A stretch of 5,550 nt of DNA from Mageeibacillus sp. UBA1257 (GTDB lineage Bacteria; Bacillota; Clostridia; UBA1212; UBA1257): the NCBI GenBank assembly GCA_002308775.1, contig DBVT01000082.1, positions 963 to 6,512 on the forward strand, given 5' to 3'. Shown here piece by piece: positions 1 to 5,312 of the stretch. A program made the position numbers and the translations under genes. The notes below the pieces were generated by a model. It worked only from the letters and a program-made list of their open reading frames with translations, ran no database searches and was not told the origin of the DNA. How positions within the stretch are numbered: position 1 is the stretch's first letter; each line of letters starts with the position of its first letter.

Positions 1-956
1 AGGAACACCCACGGGAGCGCGAGTATGTGAGATATTTTTTTCGTCCTTTTTACAGCGAAAACGAGTCCGCACGCAAGATGCATCAAAAGTCCTCCAAGCG
101 TCAAAAACCATATCGGATGGAAGAATATTCCGCCGATCAGTGTGACGATCAGCGCAAGGACGAAAGCGAGCGGGACGAAATGCCTGAGGGACATTTTACC
201 GGGGCGGAGTCTGAAATTGATCATCGTCCATTTGCCGTTGCTGAACTGCTGCTTTGCGAGCTTTTTGAACGTGTCGCGAGAATTATAGTAGGAGCAGATC
301 TCCGGATCGAGGTAAAATTTCATCCCCGCGTCCCTCATCCTCCTGTGGAGATCGTTGTCCTGCGTCCTCACGAGCGCCTCATTAAAATACCCTATCTCGT
401 CGAAAACGCTCTTTTTATACAAGCCGTACGCGACCGTATCTACGTATCCGGCCTCTTTTGAATAGCGGAATTTCGCGCCGCCGACTCCGAAAGGACTCGA
501 AAGAGCCTCTTTGATCATCTCTCCCTTTTTCGTGGTACTCACCGTCACCATCCGGCCGCCGACGCACGACGCGTCTCCGACCTTCAGCATGACATCAACA
601 TTTTTCGATATGAAATCTTTCTCGACATACGCATGCGCGTCAGGTCTTATAATATACTCCCCCTGCGCCGCTTTGATACCTGTATTCCAGCCCGAAGCAA
701 GTATGTGTTTGGGGTTGTTCAGTATCCTTACGGAAGGAGTCTGTCTCTCTTCGGAAGCCTTTTTAATTTCTTCGTTTATGATCTCGAGCGTTTTATCTGT
801 CGATTCTCCGTCGACGATCACTATTTCATAGCAGTCGGAAGGATAGTCCTGGCAAAGAAGCGAGCCAAGGCATTTGGCGATATATTTTTCCTCGTTTCTC
901 ACGACGATCAGAGCCGTTACAAAAGGTTTTTCTGCTGCTTTCCCGTTTCCGTCCAT
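1..956 (-). CDS. Family 2 glycosyltransferase, ExoA-like, with C-terminal membrane segments (3' end cut by window)
   Basis: This is a GT-A fold glycosyltransferase that would transfer a sugar from a nucleotide-sugar donor during extracellular polysaccharide synthesis, at the inner face of the membrane. 318 codons are visible, open to the left edge. Seen: a Rossmann-like start with VVRNEEKYI (18-26) and LLCQDYP (33-39); IVDGESTDKT (47-56); GWNTGIKAAQGEYIIRPDAH (89-108), where DAH takes the place of the usual DxD; and TQDNDLHRRM (198-207), matching the acidic ED-type catalytic motif. Two hydrophobic stretches, about 261-279 and 282-302, look like membrane segments. The GWNTGI/PDAH combination is typical of ExoA/succinoglycan-type GT2 enzymes by family knowledge. 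The start is the ATG at 956, chosen because AGGA lies 8 nt upstream and the N-terminus fits the family. The gene follows the epimerase stop by 14 nt, so it is very likely co-transcribed and translationally coupled. Acceptor and donor cannot be read from the sequence. Confidence 0.9.
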   Translation of the reverse strand, partial: MDGNGKAAEKPFVTALIVVRNEEKYIAKCLGSLLCQDYPSDCYEIVIVDGESTDKTLEIINEEIKKASEERQTPSVRILNNPKHILASGWNTGIKAAQGEYIIRPDAHAYVEKDFISKNVDVMLKVGDASCVGGRMVTVSTTKKGEMIKEALSSPFGVGGAKFRYSKEAGYVDTVAYGLYKKSVFDEIGYFNEALVRTQDNDLHRRMRDAGMKFYLDPEICSYYNSRDTFKKLAKQQFSNGKWTMINFRLRPGKMSLRHFVPLAFVLALIVTLIGGIFFHPIWFLTLGGLLMHLACGLVFAVKRTKKISHILALPWVF

Positions 957-970
957 TCCGATAGTCCTTT

Positions 971-1945
971 TTACAGATTTGCTTTGTACCACTCGATGGC
1001 AGCTGCTATGCCGCGTTCAAAATTCCAGTCGGGATCGTATCCCAGCATACTTCTCGCCTTGCCGATGTCTGCGTTGCTGTGTTTTATGTCTCCCGCGCGG
1101 TCAGGTCCGAATATCGGCTCTCTGTCAACGCCCAGAGCCTTCGTGAGTCCGTAATATATATCTATCAGGTATTCTCTGCCGCCGTAAGCGATATTGTAAG
1201 CCTCTCCCGCCGATTCGTGAGGCGCGAGACACGCTTTCAGATTCGCTTCGATAACGTTCTCTATATAGGTAAAATCGCGGCTCTGCTTTCCGTCTCCGTT
1301 GATCGTCGGAGTCTCGCCGCGAAGGAGCTGTTTTATGAATTTCGGAATGACTGCCGCATACGCTCCGTCCGGATCCTGCCTCCTGCCGAAAACGTTAAAA
1401 TATCTCAGTCCGTATGTGTCCAGTCCGTAGTGGCGAGTATACTGCTTCGCCCATTCCTCGTCAGCTCTCTTTGAAACAGCATAAGGAGACAAAAGGTTGC
1501 CCTCTCTTCCTTCCTTTTTCGGAAGATTCGGTTCGTCTCCGTAAACAGAGGATGAAGACGCGTATACGAACTTTTTTACGCCTTTCCTGCGGGCGGCTTC
1601 GAGCATATTGAGCGTGCCCTGGATGTTGTTCGCGCAGTAATACAGGGGCATCTCGATCGATCTCGGAACGCTTCCCCACGCGGCCTGATTTAGCACGTAA
1701 TCCACGCCCTCGCATACGTTCATACATGTGTCGAGATCTTTTATGTCGCCTTTTATGAACTCGTAATTCGGCTCTCCGGCAAACATATCCACGTTCGCCT
1801 GTTTCCCCGTCGAGAGGTCGTCAAGACATCTGACCCTGTATCCGAGTCGTAAAATGGCTTCGCAAAGGTTCGAACCGATGAAGCCGGCTCCTCCCGTCAC
1901 GAGAAATAGCGATCCTTCAGGAAATTTTACACTGTCGTATCCCAT
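971..1945 (-). CDS. wbpP: UDP-N-acetylhexosamine 4-epimerase, WbpP/TviC type (extended SDR)
   Basis: An NAD-dependent extended short-chain dehydrogenase that inverts C4 of a UDP-sugar, in this family UDP-GlcNAc/UDP-GalNAc or their uronic acids; cytoplasmic. Seen in 324 residues: the NAD-binding GGAGFIGSN (18-26); QAAWGSVPRSI (87-97); the catalytic stretch YASSSSVYG (128-136) with Y155 and K159 of the YxxxK motif; NVFGRRQDPDGAYAAVIPKF (184-203); NGDGKQSRDF (216-225); and RAGDIKHSNADI (283-294). The GRRQDP-GAYAAVIPK segment is the hallmark of the WbpP/TviC group rather than GalE. The small residue S290 sits where this group is thought to have a small gatekeeper admitting N-acetylated sugars (inference from recalled WbpP structure work). 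The length is close to that of WbpP (about 340). The start ATG is preceded by AGAGGAA at suitable spacing. It lies 32 bp after a TviB/WbpO-type dehydrogenase, its usual partner. Family assignment is secure; the exact substrate is not. Confidence 0.93.
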   Translation of the reverse strand: MGYDSVKFPEGSLFLVTGGAGFIGSNLCEAILRLGYRVRCLDDLSTGKQANVDMFAGEPNYEFIKGDIKDLDTCMNVCEGVDYVLNQAAWGSVPRSIEMPLYYCANNIQGTLNMLEAARRKGVKKFVYASSSSVYGDEPNLPKKEGREGNLLSPYAVSKRADEEWAKQYTRHYGLDTYGLRYFNVFGRRQDPDGAYAAVIPKFIKQLLRGETPTINGDGKQSRDFTYIENVIEANLKACLAPHESAGEAYNIAYGGREYLIDIYYGLTKALGVDREPIFGPDRAGDIKHSNADIGKARSMLGYDPDWNFERGIAAAIEWYKANL

Positions 1946-1977
1946 ATCGTTCCTCTGTATCTTCTGCGGTCTTTACA

Positions 1978-3297
1978 TCACAGTCTGAAATATTTGTACT
2001 CTTTCGAGATGAATGTGTTTTTGTCGCGAACGCCCTTGACATCTACGATGACTTTGCGTTTGTTGGGCTCGTTTTTGAACATCGCTTCGATGTCTTCGTC
2101 AGGAAGCGCCTTGAACTCTTTATGCGCCACTGCGATGATCAGACAGTCGAGATCCTTGAATTCAGACAGCGGAACGAGGTCCACTCCGTAAAATCTCTTC
2201 GCGTCTGCCGCATCCGCCACAGGATCGCACACCAGCGGCTTTATGCCGTATTCGTTGAGTTCTTTGATTATATCGTCAACCTTGCTGTTTCTCGTATCGG
2301 GGCAGTCCTCTTTGAAAGTTATTCCGAGGCATCCTACTTTCGCGTGGCTTATCGGTTTGTCGGCTTTGATGAGCTGTTTTACAGTCTGCTCTGCGACATA
2401 TTTGCCCATATCGTCGTTGATGCGCCTGCCGGAGAGGATTATCTGACTGTGGTAGCCGAACTGCTCCGCGCGGTACGTGAGGTAGTACGGATCGATGCCT
2501 ATGCAGTGACCTCCGACGAGACCCGGTCTGAAAGGAAGAAAATTCCACTTCGTTCCCGCAGCTTCAAGCACTTCGAGCGTATCGATGCCCATCTTGTTAA
2601 AAATGATCGACAACTCGTTCATAAACGCTATATTTATATCTCTCTGGCTGTTTTCAATGACTTTCGCGGCTTCAGCGACTTTGATGCACGACGCTTTGTG
2701 AACTCCAGCTTCGACGACTATTCCGTAAACGCTTGCGATGGTTTCGAGTGCGTCTTCGTCCATTCCGGAAACGATCTTCTTTATATTTGTCAGTCTGTGG
2801 ACCTTGTCTCCGGGATTGATCCTTTCGGGAGAATAACCGACTTTAAAATCTACACCGCATTTCATTCCCGATTCCCTTTCGAGTATCGGAACGCATGTCT
2901 CTTCCGTAACACCCGGATAAACCGTCGATTCGTATACCACGATCGCGCCTTTTGTGAGGTTTCTGCCGACTATCTCGCTCGAGCCGATGACAGGCGCAAG
3001 GTCAGGCGTCGTGTCCTTATTTACAGGTGTCGGAACAGCCACGATAATAAATTTGGCTTCTTTCAGCTTTTTCTCGTCGTACGTCCATTCGACAGAGCTG
3101 TTTTTTATAACATCGTCTCCGACTTCCCTTGTCGGATCTTTGCCGGATCTGTACGCTTCGATCTTCGCCTTGTTGATGTCGAATCCGATGACATCCACGT
3201 GCTTCGCAAACTCCACCGCTATGGGCATTCCCACATATCCGAGTCCGACCAAAGCCAGTTTTTCCTGCCTGTTGATTATTTTTTCATATAACGTCAT
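1978..3297 (-). CDS. wbpO: UDP-N-acetylhexosamine 6-dehydrogenase, WbpO/TviB type
   Basis: A cytoplasmic NAD-dependent four-electron oxidase that converts the C6 alcohol of a UDP-HexNAc to a carboxylate, giving a UDP-HexNAcA for acidic polysaccharide. Seen in 439 residues: N-terminal NAD domain with VGLGYVGMPIA (17-27); ESTVYPGVTEE (123-133); YSPERINPGDKVH (155-167); the central helix KVAEAAKVIENSQRDIN (206-222) with active-site K212 and N216; FRPGLVGGHCIGIDPYYL (256-273) with catalytic C265; and the C-terminal domain motif TFKEDCPDTRNSK (327-339). The NPGDKxHxL stretch separates the TviB/WbpO/VpsB group from plain UDP-glucose dehydrogenases (family knowledge). The length is normal and every key residue is present. 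It is the first gene of the minus-strand operon. Its ATG has AAAGAGGT about 6 nt upstream, and a strong promoter begins about 70 bp upstream. With the downstream epimerase it probably supplies UDP-GalNAcA, as in Vi antigen or O6 antigen pathways. Confidence 0.93.
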   Translation of the reverse strand: MTLYEKIINRQEKLALVGLGYVGMPIAVEFAKHVDVIGFDINKAKIEAYRSGKDPTREVGDDVIKNSSVEWTYDEKKLKEAKFIIVAVPTPVNKDTTPDLAPVIGSSEIVGRNLTKGAIVVYESTVYPGVTEETCVPILERESGMKCGVDFKVGYSPERINPGDKVHRLTNIKKIVSGMDEDALETIASVYGIVVEAGVHKASCIKVAEAAKVIENSQRDINIAFMNELSIIFNKMGIDTLEVLEAAGTKWNFLPFRPGLVGGHCIGIDPYYLTYRAEQFGYHSQIILSGRRINDDMGKYVAEQTVKQLIKADKPISHAKVGCLGITFKEDCPDTRNSKVDDIIKELNEYGIKPLVCDPVADAADAKRFYGVDLVPLSEFKDLDCLIIAVAHKEFKALPDEDIEAMFKNEPNKRKVIVDVKGVRDKNTFISKEYKYFRL

Positions 3298-3365
3298 ATA
3301 GATACCTCTTTCGCCCTGCCCGCCGCAAAAACATACGCGCTTAAGATACAGGCAGACTCTTTTGT

Positions 3366-3394
3366 ATTATATCTTGTATACCGATTTTTTGCAA
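3366..3394 (-). promoter_or_regulatory. Housekeeping promoter of the polysaccharide operon
   Basis: Read on the minus strand: TTGCAA (-35, 3394-3389), a 17-bp spacer, then TATAAT (-10, 3371-3366). The -10 is perfect, the -35 matches 4 of 6 and the spacing is ideal. Transcription would start near 3359, leaving a leader of about 60 nt before the dehydrogenase start at 3297. The promoter is inferred from sequence only, but the match is strong and well placed. It overlaps the divergent promoter for the Fe-S genes. Confidence 0.78.
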
Positions 3395-3407
3395 GTTGTG
3401 GTATAAT
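3379..3407 (+). promoter_or_regulatory. Extended -10 promoter of the sufC-sufB (SMS) operon
   Basis: TATAAT at 3402-3407 is preceded by TGG (3399-3401), giving an extended -10. At 17-bp spacing the -35 position (3379-3384) reads TACCGA, a poor match, so activity would rest on the extended -10 or on an activator. The start point would lie near 3414, leaving a leader of about 57 nt before the ATG at 3471. The -10 is convincing; the -35 is not. The -35 box of the opposite promoter falls inside this promoter's spacer. Confidence 0.65.
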
Positions 3408-3416
3408 ACTCTCCCG

Positions 3417-3440
3417 GTGGCGTTTAATTTTACACGCCGC
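3417..3440 (+). other. Small hairpin at the 5' end of the sufC leader
   Basis: GTGGCGT (3417-3423) can pair with ACGCCGC (3434-3440), including one G-T wobble, around a 10-nt AT-rich loop. It would form within the first few bases of the predicted transcript. It is not followed by a T tract, so it is not a terminator. It might protect the mRNA 5' end or be chance; nothing resembles a known riboswitch. Confidence 0.3.
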
Positions 3441-3459
3441 GAAAAAACTGACGATTCAT

Positions 3460-3463
3460 GGAG
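3460..3463 (+). promoter_or_regulatory. Ribosome binding site fixing the sufC start
   Basis: GGAG at 3460-3463 lies 7 nt before the ATG at 3471. This selects that ATG over an in-frame upstream ATG at 3396, which lies inside the promoter, upstream of its -10, and would add 25 residues unlike the family. Confidence 0.75.
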
Positions 3464-3470
3464 AATTTTT

Positions 3471-4205
3471 ATGTTAAAACTTGAAAATCTCGTGTGGAAT
3501 ACCCCCATGGGAACTACGATCATAAACAATATTTCTCTTGCCGTGCCCCACAACAGGCTGCTCGTTATAACGGGACCTAACGGAAGCGGCAAGACGACTC
3601 TGGCCAAGCTGATCGCCGGGATCGAAACTCCCCTTTCAGGTAAAATTATCATGGACGACGAAGATATCACTGACCTCGACGTCTCCGAAAGAGCAAAAAA
3701 GGGACTTGCTTTTGCTTTCCAGCAGCCCGTCAGATTCAAGGGCATCACCGTCCGCGACCTTTTGACCATTGCGAATAAAGAAGCATCCGACGCGGAGATC
3801 CGCGAGACTCTTCTGAAGGTGGGATTGCAGCCGGAAAAATACCTCGACAGAGAAGTCGACGCAAAACTTTCGGGAGGAGAAATAAAGAGAGTCGAGATCG
3901 CGAGCGTTTTACTCAGACACGCGAAATATACTATCTTTGACGAACCCGAGGCGGGAATCGATATCTGGAGCTTCAAGGATCTCACGGAGACGTTTGAAAG
4001 CCTCAAAAACGACAGCGATTCGGCGCTTATCATCATTTCTCACCAGAAAAAGGTTCTTTCGATAGCAGACGAGATAGCTGTCATAGACGGAGGACGCGTC
4101 ACCGATTACGGCGAGAGGGCAGAAATGTTTAAGAAGATCTTCTGTGAAAACGACACGTATCATTCATGCTGCAACAGGAAAGGAGCGATCCCCGATGGAA
4201 TTTAA
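3471..4205 (+). CDS. sufC: SufC/SmsC-type ABC ATPase for Fe-S cluster assembly
   Basis: A cytosolic ABC ATPase that drives conformational change in a SufB/SufD-type scaffold during iron-sulfur cluster assembly; it is not a membrane transporter. Seen in 244 residues: Walker A GPNGSGKT (35-42); Q-loop at FQQP with Q84; signature LSGGE (133-137) running into IKRVEIAS; Walker B IFDEPEAGID (155-164); and the H-loop histidine H191 in ISHQKK. The RAKKGLAFAFQQP segment (74-86) and the SGGEIKRVEIA signature mark SufC rather than importer or exporter ATPases. The start at 3471 gives the typical MLKLENL N-terminus and has a good RBS. The stop overlaps the next gene by 11 nt, so the two are translationally coupled and probably made in fixed ratio. 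An oddity is a cysteine-containing C-terminus (C225, C233, C234). In the reduced SUF-like system this protein is called SmsC. Family assignment is firm. Confidence 0.93.
   Translation: MLKLENLVWNTPMGTTIINNISLAVPHNRLLVITGPNGSGKTTLAKLIAGIETPLSGKIIMDDEDITDLDVSERAKKGLAFAFQQPVRFKGITVRDLLTIANKEASDAEIRETLLKVGLQPEKYLDREVDAKLSGGEIKRVEIASVLLRHAKYTIFDEPEAGIDIWSFKDLTETFESLKNDSDSALIIISHQKKVLSIADEIAVIDGGRVTDYGERAEMFKKIFCENDTYHSCCNRKGAIPDGI
4179..4185 (+). promoter_or_regulatory. Ribosome binding site of the scaffold gene, inside the sufC coding region
   Basis: AAAGGAG at 4179-4185 lies 9 nt before the ATG at 4195. It decides that start over the in-frame ATG at 4144, which would overlap sufC by 62 nt and add a tail unlike the family. 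Confidence 0.75.
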
Positions 4206-5133
4206 AAATATCACCAAAGAACTTTTGGATCTTGTTTCCGACACTCCTTTTTCGATCAATTCCGAGACCCCTATCGCGTACAATATCAGAGAGGACTGCC
4301 AAAGCATCGCGCGCGCATCTACGGAGCATATCAAAATAGAATCTAAAAAAGACGGCCCCGGACTCGAGATATACATTTCCTCAGAGACTAAAGGCGAAAA
4401 GGTCTTCATCCCGGCATGCGTCACGAAGAGCAACATAGACGACCTCGTTTACAACGATTTCTTTATTGCCGAAGGCGCCGATGTCATTATAGTCGCCGGC
4501 TGCGGCCTCCATTCCGAGACTGACGAACTCGCCCGCCACAACGGTATCCACAGATTCTTCTGCGGTAAAAATTCGCACGTTTTATACGTTGAAAAGCACG
4601 TCGGAACAGGTAAAGACACCGCAAACCGCGTGATCAACCCTGTAACTGACGCGATCCTCGAAGAAGGAGCTTATCTCGAAATGGATACTTCCCAGCTTGG
4701 AGGTATTACGGATACAACGAGAACGTGCAAGGTTAAAATGAACGGCGCAGATTCCAGGCTCGTCATCAAAGAGCGTCTGCTCACAAACTATGACGAAACA
4801 GCCAAAACGTCCTTCGCGGTTGAAGTCAACGGCGAAAACGCTTCCGTCAATCTGATCTCCCGTTCCGTCGCAAGAGGCGATTCTGTCCAGGAATACCAGT
4901 CTGATATCATCGGAAACGTCGTCTGCCAGGGCCACTCCGAATGCGACGGCATCCTCGCGGAAAACGGCAAAGTCACCGCCCGTCCATGCCTCATCGCAAA
5001 TTCCAAAGAGGCTGCCCTCATCCACGAAGCAGCCATAGGCAAGATCGCAGGCGAGCAGATCATGAAGCTGCGCACCCTGGGGCTCACCCAGGAAGAAGCC
5101 GAGGCTGCCATAGTAGAGGGCTTCCTGGCCTGA
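4195..5133 (+). CDS. sufB: SufB/SufD-family Fe-S scaffold protein (SmsB-like)
   Basis: The partner of the SufC ATPase, expected to form a beta-helix scaffold on which Fe-S clusters are built in the cytosol. It has 312 residues, much shorter than E. coli SufB (495) and lacking its N-terminal extension, as expected for SmsB of the minimal system. Seen: GCGLHSETDELARHNGIHRF (102-121), a His/Cys-rich stretch typical of this short clade; a beta-rich middle (about 125-245); and the family C-terminus with SECDGIL (248-254), IHEAAIGKI (276-284), LGLTQEEAEAAIVEGF (295-310). Aligned by eye, C250 matches E. coli SufB Cys405 and E278 matches Glu434, so the residues tied to cluster assembly are present; by that test it is SufB-like rather than a SufD. 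The start at 4195 is set by its RBS. It overlaps sufC by 11 nt. No other SUF gene lies nearby. Naming as sufB, sufD or smsB varies between databases. Confidence 0.9.
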   Translation: MEFKNITKELLDLVSDTPFSINSETPIAYNIREDCQSIARASTEHIKIESKKDGPGLEIYISSETKGEKVFIPACVTKSNIDDLVYNDFFIAEGADVIIVAGCGLHSETDELARHNGIHRFFCGKNSHVLYVEKHVGTGKDTANRVINPVTDAILEEGAYLEMDTSQLGGITDTTRTCKVKMNGADSRLVIKERLLTNYDETAKTSFAVEVNGENASVNLISRSVARGDSVQEYQSDIIGNVVCQGHSECDGILAENGKVTARPCLIANSKEAALIHEAAIGKIAGEQIMKLRTLGLTQEEAEAAIVEGFLA

Positions 5134-5193
5134 TCCGAAGACTTCTAGTTACAGTTTTCAGTTGCTATATCTAGTAATCTGTCGCAAAAATAT

Positions 5194-5209
5194 ACACAAT
5201 ATCTTGTGC
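5194..5209 (+). promoter_or_regulatory. NrdR box 1 (distal)
   Basis: The 16-mer ACACAATATCTTGTGC fits the recalled NrdR consensus acaCwAtATaTwGwgt at 14 of 16 positions, including all the central conserved ones except one. NrdR is the ATP-cone repressor of ribonucleotide reductase genes. The box lies just upstream of the -35 of the nrdD promoter. Inferred from sequence only. Confidence 0.72.
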
Positions 5210-5236
5210 TTTCTATATTGACAAGCACAAGATATT
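5198..5236. repeat. Perfect 14-bp inverted repeat spanning the NrdR boxes
   Basis: AATATCTTGTGCTT at 5198-5211 is the exact reverse complement of 5223-5236, with an 11-bp centre at 5212-5222. The repeat joins the two NrdR-like boxes as mirror copies. As RNA read from the scaffold gene it would also make a 14-bp stem, but it is AT-rich and lacks a clean T run after it, so a terminator role is possible but weak. No other terminator is visible between the two genes. Confidence 0.85.
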
Positions 5237-5246
5237 ATTTTATTAT
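5218..5246 (+). promoter_or_regulatory. Housekeeping promoter of nrdD
   Basis: TTGACA (-35, 5218-5223), a 17-bp spacer and TATTAT (-10, 5241-5246): a perfect -35, 5 of 6 at the -10, ideal spacing. Transcription would start near 5253, leaving a leader of about 60 nt. The second NrdR box fills the spacer, so a bound repressor should block RNA polymerase. Confidence 0.8.
5225..5240 (+). promoter_or_regulatory. NrdR box 2 (proximal, inside the promoter spacer)
   Basis: GCACAAGATATTATTT matches the NrdR consensus at 12 of 16 positions. It starts 31 bp after box 1, about three helical turns, which is the spacing usual for NrdR box pairs. It lies exactly between the -35 and -10 hexamers. It is weaker than box 1 alone, but the spacing supports it. 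Confidence 0.62.
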
Positions 5247-5312
5247 AGAAATAACCGATTTTGGTCTATTTTTATGTCTAATCATAAAATTTTACATATA
5301 AGGAGCAAAGCA

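Noticed and set aside
27..1154. Several plus-strand open frames (27-461, 511-831, 633-1154) opposite the glycosyltransferase and epimerase
   Set aside because: Their translations look unlike proteins, while the minus strand reads continuously with GT2 and SDR motifs.
2122..3291. A 389-codon open frame on the plus strand, opposite the dehydrogenase gene
   Set aside because: It lies wholly antisense to a gene with every dehydrogenase motif, has no recognisable domain or suitable RBS, and is explained by the codon bias of the real gene.
3396..3470. Upstream extension of sufC to an in-frame ATG at 3396
   Set aside because: The ATG lies upstream of the predicted -10 and has no RBS; the ATG at 3471 has one and matches the family N-terminus.
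3341..4036. A 231-codon minus-strand frame opposite sufC
   Set aside because: It is the antisense shadow of a gene with complete ABC ATPase motifs and runs through the divergent promoter region.
4144..4194. Earlier scaffold start at 4144
   Set aside because: It would overlap sufC by 62 nt and add 17 residues unlike the family; a good RBS precedes 4195 instead.
5134..5193. A classical terminator directly after the scaffold gene
   Set aside because: No GC-rich stem followed by a T run is visible here; only weak CTAG-based pairing. The inverted repeat at 5198-5236 is the only candidate.
5247..5312. A riboswitch in the nrdD leader, for example for cobalamin
   Set aside because: The leader is only about 60 nt and AT-rich, too short and featureless for a known riboswitch.
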